Shown here one piece after another: positions 8,035 through 17,132 of a stretch of 64,000 nt of DNA. A program made the translations under genes and the position numbers. The DNA lies in NCBI GenBank assembly GCA_964397365.1, contig CAYNIU010000002.1, positions 1 to 64,000 of the forward strand. Reading direction: 5' to 3'. Below the pieces are notes generated by a model that worked only from the letters and a program-made list of their open reading frames with translations, was not told the origin of the DNA and searched no databases. Numbering within the stretch: the stretch's first letter is position 1; each line of letters begins with the position of its first letter. The DNA is from Methylomarinum sp964397365 (GTDB taxonomy: Bacteria > Pseudomonadota > Gammaproteobacteria > Methylococcales > Methylomonadaceae).

Positions 8035-9639
8035 ATGTCTGCAGTAGTTGCTGAACATGATGATCATCACGATCATGGCCCTGCGAAGGGTATTTTAAGG
8101 TGGATTATAACCACTAACCATAAAGACATCGGTACGTTATATCTGGCATTTGGCCTGCTGATGTTTTTTGTCGGTGGTAGTATGGCTTTAATTATTCGAG
8201 CGGAATTATTTGAACCGGGTTTACAGTTTGTTAATCCACAGTTTTTTAATTCCATGACCACCATGCATGCGTTGGTAATGGTTTTTGGCGCTGTTATGCC
8301 AGCCTTCGTGGGACTGGCCAACTGGATGATCCCAATGATGATCGGGGCGCCGGATATGGCCTTGCCGCGTATGAATAACATGAGTTTCTGGATGCTGGTG
8401 GCCGGAATTCTTCTGATAGCCAGTACCTTGTTTATGGAGGGGGGTGCCCCGGCGGCAGGATGGACATTTTATCCGCCGTTGGTATTGCAGACAGGCAATG
8501 CTTTACCGTTTGCAGTTTTCGCAGTCCACATTCTGGGTATTTCTTCCATCATGGGGGCAATTAATATTATTGCAACTATTTTTAACATGCGTGCTCCCGG
8601 CATGACATTGATGAAAATGCCATTATTTTGCTGGACCTGGTTGATTACTGCTTTTTTGCTGATTGCAATCATGCCGGTTTTTGCCGGCGCTGTAACAATG
8701 CTGCTGACTGATCGTTTTTTCGATACCAGTTTCTTTGATGCGGCTGGCGGTGGTGATCCGGTGTTGTATCAGCATATTTTCTGGTTCTTCGGGCATCCTG
8801 AAGTTTATGTCATGATTATTCCGACTTTTGGTGTGGCTTCCACCATTATCCCGGTTTTTGCCCGTAAACCTCTATTCGGATATTCCTCAATGGTTTATGC
8901 GACAGCTTCAATTGCATTCCTGTCGTTCGTTGTTTGGGCTCATCACATGTTTACCGTGGGTATGCCGGTTGCTGGAGAGTTATATTTTATGTATGCGACC
9001 ATGTTGATTGCAATTCCAACAGGGGTGAAGATATTCAACTGGACTGCTACCATGTGGAAAGGTTCGCTAACGTTTGAAACTCCCATGTTGTTTTCAATTG
9101 CCTTTGTGGTTTTGTTCACAATTGGCGGTTTTACCGGCTTGATGATGGCTATTGCGCCTTCTGACTTTCAGTATCACGATACTTATTTTATTGTTGCTCA
9201 TTTTCACTATACCTTAGTGCCGGCTTCTATTTTTATTCTGATGGCTGCCGGTTACTTCTGGTTGCCTAAGTGGACGGGTAATATGTATAACGAAAGAATT
9301 GGCAGGCTGCATTTTTGGTTGTCGGCGGTTTCTGTCAATATCCTGTTCTTCCCGCAACATTTTCTGGGGCTGGCTGGTATGCCACGCCGTATTCCTGATT
9401 ATGCTGTTCAGTTTGCTGATTGGAATATGATTTCCAGTATTGGCGCATTTATTTACGGATTCAGTCAATTGTTGTTTGTTTATATTGTGATTGACACCAT
9501 TCGTGGGGGCGTTGGGAAAGCAAGTGATGAAGTTTGGGAAGGCGCTAGTAAACATAGTCTTGAATGGACTTTGCCGTCACCGGCACCGTATCATACTTTT
9601 ACAACGCCTCCTGAGAAAATTCCAACAGAGCATTTTTAA
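8035..9639 (+). CDS. coxA: Cytochrome c oxidase subunit I
   Basis: Catalytic haem-copper subunit, 534 residues with about 12 membrane helices, reducing O2 to water at the haem a3-CuB site. Hallmarks: MHALVMVFG (haem ligand region), WFFGHPEVYVMIIP (CuB His and the cross-linked Tyr), WAHHMFTVG (CuB His pair) and HDTYFIVAHFHY (haem a/a3 ligands). The N-terminus is rich in His and Asp. AGAGG lies in front of the ATG. Gene order coxB-coxA-(small)-ctaG-coxC is standard for aa3-type oxidases. Confidence 0.97.
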   Translation: MSAVVAEHDDHHDHGPAKGILRWIITTNHKDIGTLYLAFGLLMFFVGGSMALIIRAELFEPGLQFVNPQFFNSMTTMHALVMVFGAVMPAFVGLANWMIPMMIGAPDMALPRMNNMSFWMLVAGILLIASTLFMEGGAPAAGWTFYPPLVLQTGNALPFAVFAVHILGISSIMGAINIIATIFNMRAPGMTLMKMPLFCWTWLITAFLLIAIMPVFAGAVTMLLTDRFFDTSFFDAAGGGDPVLYQHIFWFFGHPEVYVMIIPTFGVASTIIPVFARKPLFGYSSMVYATASIAFLSFVVWAHHMFTVGMPVAGELYFMYATMLIAIPTGVKIFNWTATMWKGSLTFETPMLFSIAFVVLFTIGGFTGLMMAIAPSDFQYHDTYFIVAHFHYTLVPASIFILMAAGYFWLPKWTGNMYNERIGRLHFWLSAVSVNILFFPQHFLGLAGMPRRIPDYAVQFADWNMISSIGAFIYGFSQLLFVYIVIDTIRGGVGKASDEVWEGASKHSLEWTLPSPAPYHTFTTPPEKIPTEHF

Positions 9640-9699
9640 AGGTTGGTATAAATCAATAACAATGAAGCTCTGTCTGGTAGACAGGGCTTTAAATAAAAT

Positions 9700-9798
9700 A
9701 TGAATACAAAACAAAAGAATATTCTGACAGCTGTAGTTTTAATCGCGGTTGCAGTTGTGATTTACGTATTTGTTGCTGTTAGTGCAATGTCGCAATGA
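9700..9798 (+). CDS. Small membrane protein of the oxidase cluster (32 aa)
   Basis: A 32-residue ORF beginning MNTKQKN, followed by one hydrophobic helix (about residues 8-28) and ending SAMSQ. The stop overlaps the ctaG start as ATGA (9795-9798), so it looks translated and coupled to ctaG. Small single-helix 'cytochrome oxidase small assembly' proteins are commonly annotated at this position between coxA and ctaG in Proteobacteria. Function is inferred from position only. Confidence 0.7.
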   Translation: MNTKQKNILTAVVLIAVAVVIYVFVAVSAMSQ

Positions 9799-10322
9799 AT
9801 GATGAGCTGAAACAAAAGAATGCCAGTTTGATTAAAAAACTGGTGGTTATTGTGCTTTGTATGTTCGGTTTCGGCTATGCTCTGGTGCCTCTTTATAATG
9901 TGTTTTGTGACATTACAGGGTTAAATGGTAAAACGGCTGATGCTGCAGTACAGGAAGTGCAATATAAAATCGACCCTGCCAGAGAGATGACAATAGAGTT
10001 TATCACTTCTCTGAACAAGGCGGCTCCAATGAAATTCAGCGCTGAAACTAACAAAATGAAGATTCATCCAGGGCAGTATTACACGGTGAATTTTTATGCG
10101 GAAAACAAAACAGGTAAGCCATTGGTTGCAAGAGCAATACCCAGTGTAACTCCGGGACTGGCCGCTGAATATTTACATAAGACAGAGTGTTTTTGTTTTT
10201 CGGAACAGACTTTCAAGCCGCATGAGAAAAAAACCATGCCAGTTCGATTTGTCATAGACCCGGCGTTGCCTGAGCGCTACAAAACAATCACACTTTCATA
10301 TACTTTTTTTGATAACACATAA
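9795..10322 (+). CDS. ctaG: Cytochrome c oxidase assembly protein CtaG/Cox11
   Basis: Copper chaperone needed to build the CuB site of subunit I. One N-terminal membrane helix (about 14-31), then a periplasmic immunoglobulin-like domain. The copper-binding motif is CFCFSEQ near residues 132-138, with another conserved Cys in YNVFCDITG near residue 40. 175 residues, normal length. Translationally coupled to the small ORF before it. Confidence 0.95.
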   Translation: MNDELKQKNASLIKKLVVIVLCMFGFGYALVPLYNVFCDITGLNGKTADAAVQEVQYKIDPAREMTIEFITSLNKAAPMKFSAETNKMKIHPGQYYTVNFYAENKTGKPLVARAIPSVTPGLAAEYLHKTECFCFSEQTFKPHEKKTMPVRFVIDPALPERYKTITLSYTFFDNT

Positions 10323-10351
10323 ACTTCAGTAAAAACAAAGGGGACGGTTAT

Positions 10352-11221
10352 ATGTCTACAAATGTCGCTTATTATATTCCACATAAGGCTGTCTGGCCGT
10401 TTATCGGTACGCTGGGTCTGGTCGTCATGATGGCTGGTTTTGCCAATTATCTAAATGGCTCATCAGTGGGGCCGACCATGATGATTTTGGGTTTTACTCT
10501 GTTTGTGGTGATGCTGGCTGGATGGTTTGCCCTGCAGGCAAATGAAAGTGAATCCGGGATGTACAATCATGGGGTGGGTATTTCCTATCGTATGGGGATG
10601 ATGTGGTTTATTTTTTCCGAAGTTATGTTTTTTGGCGTATTTTTTGGTGCATTATGGTATACCCGGAACCTGTCGGTGCCTTGGCTGGGGGGGATGGGAG
10701 ACGGTGCCGGCCGATCTACTCAAGAATTATTGTGGCCTGCCTTTGAGGCTGTATGGCCTACTAACGGTCCTGGTAATGTGGGTGGAGAGTTTGAACCCAT
10801 GGGAGCTTTTGGTCTTCCGTTTGTGAATACTTTATTGTTACTGAGTAGTGGTGTTACTTGTACCTGGGCACATCACGGCTTATTGGCTAAAAATAGAGAC
10901 CAGCTGATCAAAGGTTTGATTGCGACCGTTTCATTAGGATTTTTATTCGTAGCTTTTCAGGCTTTTGAATACTATGAGGCCTATCATGAAATGGGGTTGA
11001 CATTGGGCTCGGGAGTTTATGGATCAACCTTTTTTATGCTCACCGGTTTTCATGGTCTTCACGTTTGTATCGGGGCGATAATCCTGAGTGTTGTTTTATT
11101 CAGAAGCTGGAAAGGTCATTTTACGCCGGAAAATCATTTTGCCTTTGAAGGAGCGGCTTGGTATTGGCATTTTGTTGATGTAGTGTGGTTGGGCTTATTT
11201 ATTTTTGTATACTTGATGTAA
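10352..11221 (+). CDS. coxC: Cytochrome c oxidase subunit III
   Basis: Seven-helix integral subunit, 289 residues, that stabilises the subunit I catalytic site. Family blocks include MGMMWFIFSEVMFFGVFF, GSTFFMLTGFHGLHV and the C-terminal GAAWYWHFVDVVWLGLF. The gene follows ctaG by 29 bases with GGGGAC before the ATG, and a strong terminator follows its stop, closing this transcription unit. Confidence 0.96.
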   Translation: MSTNVAYYIPHKAVWPFIGTLGLVVMMAGFANYLNGSSVGPTMMILGFTLFVVMLAGWFALQANESESGMYNHGVGISYRMGMMWFIFSEVMFFGVFFGALWYTRNLSVPWLGGMGDGAGRSTQELLWPAFEAVWPTNGPGNVGGEFEPMGAFGLPFVNTLLLLSSGVTCTWAHHGLLAKNRDQLIKGLIATVSLGFLFVAFQAFEYYEAYHEMGLTLGSGVYGSTFFMLTGFHGLHVCIGAIILSVVLFRSWKGHFTPENHFAFEGAAWYWHFVDVVWLGLFIFVYLM

Positions 11222-11239
11222 GTCAGTAATTGACTGATT

Positions 11240-11274
11240 AAAAGCGCGATCTATCTGGTCGCGCTTTTTTTTTG
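11240..11274 (+). terminator. Rho-independent terminator after coxC
   Basis: AAAAGCGCGA pairs perfectly with TCGCGCTTTT around an eight-base loop, followed by further T residues. It separates coxC from the converging DUF2909 gene. Confidence 0.9.
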
Positions 11275-11351
11275 TCTATTGAGTATTGTGTTGACAGCGT
11301 TGGTAGGTCAAATATTTGTTTCTTATCTAGTAGATATCTTTAGTGATAAAG

Positions 11352-11606
11352 CTACTGTTGTTGAGCAGATTGTTGATTTAATTGCTGTATTCTTGCTCCA
11401 ATTCCTTGTGGTTTGATTAAACCTGTCGCATAGGCAAGAAAAATCAGGATAAATAAAACTACTGACAAACCGATACGAAAAGTTAAGGCTTTAGCCGTTT
11501 TTTGGGATTGCTCTTCATCCGTGCGTTTAACAAGATGAAATAATGCCGAACCAAGACTAATGACGATAAGAATAAACGCAATAATGACGAAACTTTTAAT
11601 GAGCAT
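11352..11606 (-). CDS. DUF2909 twin-transmembrane protein
   Basis: Small protein (84 residues from ATG 11606) with two hydrophobic helices (about 2-20 and 39-60) joined by a short charged loop and ending in a Gln-rich tail. DUF2909 proteins habitually sit between coxC and surf1 on the opposite strand, exactly as here; they are assumed to be oxidase-associated but lack a proven role. The frame stays open to 11759, but the extra 51 residues contain a low-complexity TEITEITE stretch and are not typical, so I use the internal ATG. No clear ribosome site decides it. Confidence 0.75.
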   Translation of the reverse strand: MLIKSFVIIAFILIVISLGSALFHLVKRTDEEQSQKTAKALTFRIGLSVVLFILIFLAYATGLIKPQGIGARIQQLNQQSAQQQ

Positions 11607-11770
11607 AATAATTAAGGAGTGAGCGAAATTTTTATTCTCTGTTATTTCGGTGATTTCTGTCAAAGAATTTACCAGTCTGCTTGTCTTTTTAGCCGTCGGC
11701 CACATCTTGAAGACAAGCAAAAACCAGCGTAAGAGGACAAATTCTTTTCCGTCAATCACCTTAGATTAAA

Positions 11771-12529
11771 ATGCCAATAGCTATGATGAAAAAAATCAAT
11801 CTCTGTGTCGCAGGGAAATCATTTCGATTTTCTGTTCTTGGGCTAACAGTTTATTTAATATTGTTAGGGCTGTTATGTTCATTGGGAGCCTGGCAATTGC
11901 GGAGAGCCGAAGAAAAAAAACAATATTTACAGGAGCAAAAACAGGCACAACAAGAAAAGCGAATGGTGTTGAATCAACATGACAGTATTGATTTAAAATC
12001 TTTGGAATATAAAAAGGTTTCTGTTACTGGACAATATGACGTATCCCATCAATTTCTAATTGATAACCAGATAAAAAAAGGCCGACCGGGGTACTTTGTT
12101 ATGACGCCATTAATTATGGATGGTCATAATCGTTCAGTGTTGATTAACAGAGGCTGGATACCCATGAACAAAGACAGATCAATTAAGCCGGATATAGCAA
12201 TAGATAAGGTGACAACTACATTGACTGGGCGGATTAATCATTTTCCTGTTGTGGGGATCAAGTTGGCGGGTGCGGATATTCCAACGGATAGCTGGCCGGC
12301 AGTAGTTCAGGTGGTGAATACAGAAATTCTGGCTAAAAGACTTGGATACCCTTTATTTAATTTTCAGATAGAACTGGATGTTAATATGACTGATGGCTAC
12401 GATCGGACCTGGAAAGACAGAGTGATTATGCCGCCTGAAAAACACCTCGCTTATGCTGTCCAGTGGTTTGCTCTGGCAATAACTTTAACCATTTTATTTG
12501 TATGGTATAGTTTTAAAAACAATGAATAA
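11771..12529 (+). CDS. surf1: SURF1 family oxidase assembly protein
   Basis: Assembly factor that helps haem a insertion into subunit I. The architecture is diagnostic: N-terminal helix ending LCSLGAWQLRRAEEK, a periplasmic domain with GQYD and VLINRGWIP, and a C-terminal helix preceded by HLAYAVQWFALA. 252 residues. Three ATGs (11771, 11783, 11786) compete for the start and none has a good ribosome site. The gene is divergent from the DUF2909 gene and overlaps the next ORF by eight bases. Confidence 0.93.
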   Translation: MPIAMMKKINLCVAGKSFRFSVLGLTVYLILLGLLCSLGAWQLRRAEEKKQYLQEQKQAQQEKRMVLNQHDSIDLKSLEYKKVSVTGQYDVSHQFLIDNQIKKGRPGYFVMTPLIMDGHNRSVLINRGWIPMNKDRSIKPDIAIDKVTTTLTGRINHFPVVGIKLAGADIPTDSWPAVVQVVNTEILAKRLGYPLFNFQIELDVNMTDGYDRTWKDRVIMPPEKHLAYAVQWFALAITLTILFVWYSFKNNE

Positions 12530-13121
12530 CCAACAGAAAAAAAATAATAGAACTATTTTGATTGTGTTCGCAATGTCTATTATTCCATTTTGTATTGCCT
12601 GGTATTTATCGGCTAATACTGACTGGATAAATCTAGGCGCTACTAATAAAGGCGAATTAATTATTCCACCTGTAACTACCGAACGAAGTGAATTTGAAGC
12701 TTATGATCAGTTTTCAAAGGAAAATATGGGAGAATTGGTTGGGCATTGGGTGTTAATTAATATTATTTCAGGCACTGAATGTAAAAAAGATTGTCTTGAA
12801 GCCATTCATAAGACAAAACAACTACGGTTGATGATGAATAAGGATTTAACTCGAATACGCCGGCTGGTTGTGTTATTAAAACCTGTCGATAATGAGGTCG
12901 CTGTTTCTTGGTGGAAAGATGATTTACGCCTGCTCAGAGCAACACCAACGCAGTCGCTTGTTACAAAAATAAGTGAGATAACACAAAATAATACAGCTGA
13001 TGGTTTACTGCTTTTAATGGATCCGCTCGGTAATTTGATGATGCAGTATAAGTCGGGGTTTGATCCTTATGATGTTAAAAAGGATTTAAGTAAGTTGCTT
13101 AGAGTTTCGCAGATTGGTTAA
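12522..13121 (+). CDS. SCO/thioredoxin-like cytochrome oxidase assembly protein
   Basis: A 199-residue protein with one N-terminal membrane helix (about 10-27), then a periplasmic domain containing HWVLINI and the pair ECKKDC, which resembles a thioredoxin/SCO-type Cys-x-x-x-Cys. Proteins of this type are regularly found between surf1 and ctaA in gammaproteobacteria and are thought to help copper or haem delivery. It is shorter and more divergent than a true Sco1, and I do not see the usual distal His. Start ATG 12522 overlaps the surf1 stop. Confidence 0.7.
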   Translation: MNNQQKKNNRTILIVFAMSIIPFCIAWYLSANTDWINLGATNKGELIIPPVTTERSEFEAYDQFSKENMGELVGHWVLINIISGTECKKDCLEAIHKTKQLRLMMNKDLTRIRRLVVLLKPVDNEVAVSWWKDDLRLLRATPTQSLVTKISEITQNNTADGLLLLMDPLGNLMMQYKSGFDPYDVKKDLSKLLRVSQIG

Positions 13122-13126
13122 TACTT

Positions 13127-15124
13127 ATGTTTAGAAAACTGGCCATTTTTAGTGCTGTACTGGCGCTGTTGGTAATTATTTTAGGTTCATATGTGCGTTT
13201 GTCTGATGCCGGATTAGGTTGTCCGGACTGGCCGGGGTGTTATGGACAACCTGTTATCAGTAACGGAGCGGATTTTAAGGCGGATGCTGAACAGAAATTT
13301 CCTGAAAGCCCGCTGAATGTCGAAAAAGCATGGAAAGAAATGACGCATCGCTATGCGGCTGCTCTATTAGGCTTAACGGCATTATGCCTGGCTTTGATTT
13401 CATGGAGGCAGAAAAAATGGCGCGGAACTGCGATTTTGTCAACGCTGGGTTTGCTGGTTTTGATCGCCTTGCAGGCCGCTCTTGGTATGTGGACAGTCAC
13501 TCTGAAGGTGATGCCCATTATTGTGACCATGCATTTGTTGCTTGGCATGATAACTTTTTGGAGCATTTCCTGGGTTTATTTGCGAAGCAATCCAGAGATA
13601 ACTGTTTCTAAAAAGAACAATTTTGCGTTACGGGCATTTACGTTATTTGCCATGCTGGTTCTGTTTGCACAAATTATTCTGGGTGGCTGGACTAGTAGTA
13701 ATTATGCCGCTTTGGCATGTAGTGATTTTCCAAAATGTAATGGTCAATGGTTGCCATCCGCTGATTTCTACAGTGCATTGGAATTTTTTAAGGGCTTGGA
13801 AAGCGGTTATACGGGCGTGTTATCGTATAAAGCACAGCTTGCAGTCCACTGGTTGCACCGTGTAGGTGCTTTAATTACGTTTGTTATTTTGACTCTTGTC
13901 ATGTTAGTGGCAACGTCACAGCAATATAACAAGAGGGTTCGTAAAGCGGGTTTGACGCTCAGTGTGTTATTGCTGATACAGATCGTATTGGGTATTTTAA
14001 ATATTCGACTGTCATTACCGTTATGGACTGCAGTGGCCCATAATGGCTTTGCAGCTTTATTAATGTTGCCGTTAATAGCCATTCGTTTTTATGCTAAATT
14101 TACCGTAGTCTCTGAGGAGAAACGGCAGCTTGAATCAGTTGCAAAAGAAATATCTGTTACCGAGGTTGATGCGGCGCAGGTTGAGGAAGTCTACGTAGAA
14201 CCAGAAGCGGAGTCTCTGTATCTGCGTTTAAAAGCACAATTACACAAAACTCGTTCCGGCTTAGGTGGTGTATTGGCTACATTGCCTTTAGGGCAAAAAG
14301 CTATCAATGACGATTTGCTGGAGGAAATTGAAGCTGGCTTATTGATGTCGGATGTCGGTATTGATGCCACTAGTGACATTATCAGTCGATTAACTGATAG
14401 TCTGGAGCGTCATCAGCTTAATGATGGAGTGACTCTGACGCAAGCTTTAAAGCAGGATCTTTATGAAATGCTACAGCCCTGTAGTCAACCACTAAGCATA
14501 CCGGAACAGGAAGGACCTTTTGTTATTTTGGTGGTCGGTGTCAATGGCGCCGGCAAGACAACCTCAATTGGTAAATTGGCAAAACGGCTTCAGGCTCAGG
14601 GGCATAGTGTCATGTTGGCGGCTGGTGATACTTTTAGAGCGGCGGCTGTTGAACAATTACAGACCTGGGGAGAGCGAAATAATATTCATGTTGTTGCCCA
14701 GCATACCGGCGCAGATTCGGCATCAGTTATTTACGATGGCGTACAATCAGCCAAGGCTAAAGGTGTGGATGTATTAATTGCCGATACTGCCGGAAGACTC
14801 CATACCAAGTCAAATTTGATGGAGGAGTTAGGTAAAATCAAACGTATCATGGGTAAATTGGATGAAACCGCTCCACATGAAGTCTTGTTGGTGCTTGATG
14901 CCGGTACCGGTCAGAATGCCTTGTCACAAGCAAAACTGTTTAATGATGTTGTCAAGCTGACTGGAATAGCATTGACCAAACTGGATGGGACAGCTAAAGG
15001 AGGGGTTATTTTTGCGTTAGCCAAACAATTAGGGGTACCTATCCGATTTATTGGTATTGGTGAGGGTATTGATGATTTGCAGGATTTCGATGCTAAAACA
15101 TTTGTTGACGCACTACTAGATTAG
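13127..15124 (+). CDS. ctaA-ftsY: Fusion of haem A synthase (CtaA/COX15) and SRP receptor FtsY
   Basis: One uninterrupted frame of 665 residues. Residues 1-323 form a complete eight-helix CtaA, which oxidises haem O to haem A: helices begin near 5, 77, 103, 131, 169, 236, 275 and 299, with conserved His at 74, 136, 241/244 and 305. Residues 325-362 are an acidic linker. Residues 364-665 are the FtsY NG domain: LYLRLKAQLHKTRSGL, P-loop GVNGAGKTT (471-479), DTFRAAA (501), DTAGRL (553) and TKLDGTAKGG (617). The FtsY N-terminal A domain and its own start are missing, and I see no ATG near the joint. CtaA should place its C-terminus in the cytoplasm, so the fusion is topologically sensible. ftsE and ftsX follow as usual. 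It could be real or a misassembly. Confidence 0.85.
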   Translation: MFRKLAIFSAVLALLVIILGSYVRLSDAGLGCPDWPGCYGQPVISNGADFKADAEQKFPESPLNVEKAWKEMTHRYAAALLGLTALCLALISWRQKKWRGTAILSTLGLLVLIALQAALGMWTVTLKVMPIIVTMHLLLGMITFWSISWVYLRSNPEITVSKKNNFALRAFTLFAMLVLFAQIILGGWTSSNYAALACSDFPKCNGQWLPSADFYSALEFFKGLESGYTGVLSYKAQLAVHWLHRVGALITFVILTLVMLVATSQQYNKRVRKAGLTLSVLLLIQIVLGILNIRLSLPLWTAVAHNGFAALLMLPLIAIRFYAKFTVVSEEKRQLESVAKEISVTEVDAAQVEEVYVEPEAESLYLRLKAQLHKTRSGLGGVLATLPLGQKAINDDLLEEIEAGLLMSDVGIDATSDIISRLTDSLERHQLNDGVTLTQALKQDLYEMLQPCSQPLSIPEQEGPFVILVVGVNGAGKTTSIGKLAKRLQAQGHSVMLAAGDTFRAAAVEQLQTWGERNNIHVVAQHTGADSASVIYDGVQSAKAKGVDVLIADTAGRLHTKSNLMEELGKIKRIMGKLDETAPHEVLLVLDAGTGQNALSQAKLFNDVVKLTGIALTKLDGTAKGGVIFALAKQLGVPIRFIGIGEGIDDLQDFDAKTFVDALLD

Positions 15125-15134
15125 TTCAAAACTG

Positions 15135-15791
15135 ATGCTTAAATTTGACCATGTCAGTAAAAGATATCCTGACGCGGGTGATGCGCTGGTAAATATCAGC
15201 TTTCATTTATCCCGCGGGGAAATGGCCTTTTTAACAGGCCATTCCGGTGCAGGAAAAAGTACTTTGTTAAAACTGATTGCGATGATGGAATCTTGCAATC
15301 GGGGACAGATTTTGCTGGATGGTCAAAATCTTAATCGTATCAAAGATCGACATGTCCCTTATATTCGTCGACATTTGGGGTTGATTTTTCAGGACTATAA
15401 GTTGTTACTGGATAGAACCGTTTTTGATAATGTTGCATTACCGTTGGTGATATCTGGTTACGGTCAGCAGGATATTGTCAGACGAGTCAGAGCGGCATTG
15501 GATAAAGTCGGATTGCTGGGACAAGAAAGAAAATATCCGCTGGCGCTATCCGGTGGCGAACAACAGAGAGTCGGTATAGCGCGTGCCGTAGTCAATAAAC
15601 CGCGACTGATTTTAGCTGATGAACCTACCGGTAATCTGGATCCTGAATTGTCGGCAGAGGTTATGCATTTATTTGAACAATTTCAACAGGTTGGAGTAAC
15701 CGTATTGATTGCCAGTCATGATATAGATCTGATTAACCGGATGGGATACCGGGTATTGACATTGGATTACGGGCATTTAATAACGGCATAG
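15135..15791 (+). CDS. ftsE: Cell division ATP-binding protein FtsE
   Basis: ABC ATPase of 218 residues that partners FtsX at the divisome and controls peptidoglycan amidases. Walker A GHSGAGKST (about 35-43), Q-loop in GLIFQDYKLL, signature LSGGEQQRVGIARA, Walker B LILADEPTGNLD and the switch His in ASHD are all present. It begins ten bases after the ctaA-ftsY stop and ends two bases before ftsX. Confidence 0.96.
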   Translation: MLKFDHVSKRYPDAGDALVNISFHLSRGEMAFLTGHSGAGKSTLLKLIAMMESCNRGQILLDGQNLNRIKDRHVPYIRRHLGLIFQDYKLLLDRTVFDNVALPLVISGYGQQDIVRRVRAALDKVGLLGQERKYPLALSGGEQQRVGIARAVVNKPRLILADEPTGNLDPELSAEVMHLFEQFQQVGVTVLIASHDIDLINRMGYRVLTLDYGHLITA

Positions 15792-15793
15792 AG

Positions 15794-16753
15794 ATGGCAA
15801 TAAGACAGCAACATCCAACAACCAGCCTGGTTGATAAAGGGCATGCTTATTTGTTAAATCATGCTCACGCTTTTTTTTCTAGTTTGGGACGTTTGGTCAG
15901 GTCGCCATTTACTACTCTAATGACTGTTTTAGTGCTGGCAATTACCATCTCATTAGCGGGTAGTTTTTATCTGTTGGTGGACAATGCGCAACAGCTTAGC
16001 GGTAATTTGAAAGCGAGTAATCAGCTTTCACTTTTTTTAAAAACTAATGTTTCTGACTCTGTTGGTAAAAAACTGGCTGAGAAAATTGCCAAAAACAGTC
16101 AGGTAGAGCATGTTCAGGTGATTACAAAAAAGCAGGCAATGGTCGAATTTAAGGCTTACAGCGGCTTTGGAGAAGCATTAGATGCTTTAGAAAGTAATCC
16201 ATTGCCGACTGTTATTCAAATATTACCAAAAAATACTTTGAAAGATGATGCATCCATTGCAAAATTATTGGCGGAATTTAAACAGTTGCCTCAAGTAGAT
16301 TTTGTGCAAATGGATATGCAATGGGTCAAGCGTTTGCAAACGATCATGCAGTTGACTGGGCGGGGGGTAACCTTATTAAATCTATTGCTGTCCATGGCAG
16401 TCATTTTTATAACTGGAAATACGATACGTCTGGAGTTACAGAATCGCCGGGAAGAAGTATTAATAGCGAAATTAGTTGGAGCAACTGATTCATTTGTACA
16501 AAGACCGTTTATTTATACTGGATTCTGGTTGGGTTTTTTTGCAGGGCTATTTGCCTGGCTGATTCTTACTATTATGATGCTTGTACTAGAGAGTCCGGTC
16601 GAAAATTTATCGGCGCTTTACAATGGCGCTTTCAATCTTCAGTTTTTAAACTTTTCAGAAACATTTGTGTTGCTGGCAATTTCATCGTTTCTTGGCGTGT
16701 TGGGCGCTTGGATTGTTTTACATTATCAGCTCCGGCAAATTAAACCACAATAA
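15794..16753 (+). CDS. ftsX: Cell division protein FtsX
   Basis: Permease-like partner of FtsE, 319 residues. A cytoplasmic N-terminus leads to helix 1 (about 43-67), a periplasmic domain (about 70-180) and three more helices near 198-216, 246-270 and 290-310. The block NTIRLELQNRREEVLIAKLVGA after helix 2 is typical of FtsX. ftsE-ftsX-rpoH order is conserved in gammaproteobacteria. Confidence 0.94.
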   Translation: MAIRQQHPTTSLVDKGHAYLLNHAHAFFSSLGRLVRSPFTTLMTVLVLAITISLAGSFYLLVDNAQQLSGNLKASNQLSLFLKTNVSDSVGKKLAEKIAKNSQVEHVQVITKKQAMVEFKAYSGFGEALDALESNPLPTVIQILPKNTLKDDASIAKLLAEFKQLPQVDFVQMDMQWVKRLQTIMQLTGRGVTLLNLLLSMAVIFITGNTIRLELQNRREEVLIAKLVGATDSFVQRPFIYTGFWLGFFAGLFAWLILTIMMLVLESPVENLSALYNGAFNLQFLNFSETFVLLAISSFLGVLGAWIVLHYQLRQIKPQ

Positions 16754-17132
16754 ATTCTTTCTGACTTACAGAGAAATAAAAAGACTTTCTACTTTGTTTA
16801 TACCCAGTACATATGGAATTTTGGTACTTGTCAGATTGGGTAGTGGGGTGTCTAGCAAATTTTGAACTGCGATAAGTATAGCTTTCTTTGTATTTATACT
16901 AAGGAACCACTATTGAATAATCCCAGAAACTGACTTGTCTTTTTTATCCCATTTCGGCATTAGGAAAATAGTTAGTAACGTACTGGAATGATTCGCCATT
17001 TGTAGGTGCGGATAAATCTGCACAATAAAAACCCTACACTACTTTTGTTTTTCGCAAGATAGCTTTTATATAACTCTACGCTTTCAGCTTCATTCCTGAT
17101 GAACAGGGTATTGTGTTGAACTTGTTAAATTA
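16754..17132 (+). other. Intergenic region between ftsX and rpoH
   Basis: About 380 bases with no gene I can support. It holds one short palindromic repeat (TGCGGATAAATCTGCA at 17007-17022, with GAATGATTCGC just upstream) related to the copy downstream of purA. A sigma32-like GTTGAA at 17115-17120 lies upstream of the CIRCE element, but its partner box is not convincing. The rpoH promoter should lie in the last 100 bases. Confidence 0.5.

Noticed and set aside
16665..16865. Small ORF overlapping the ftsX 3' end
   Set aside because: Out-of-frame shadow of ftsX running into non-coding DNA, with no ribosome site or family features.
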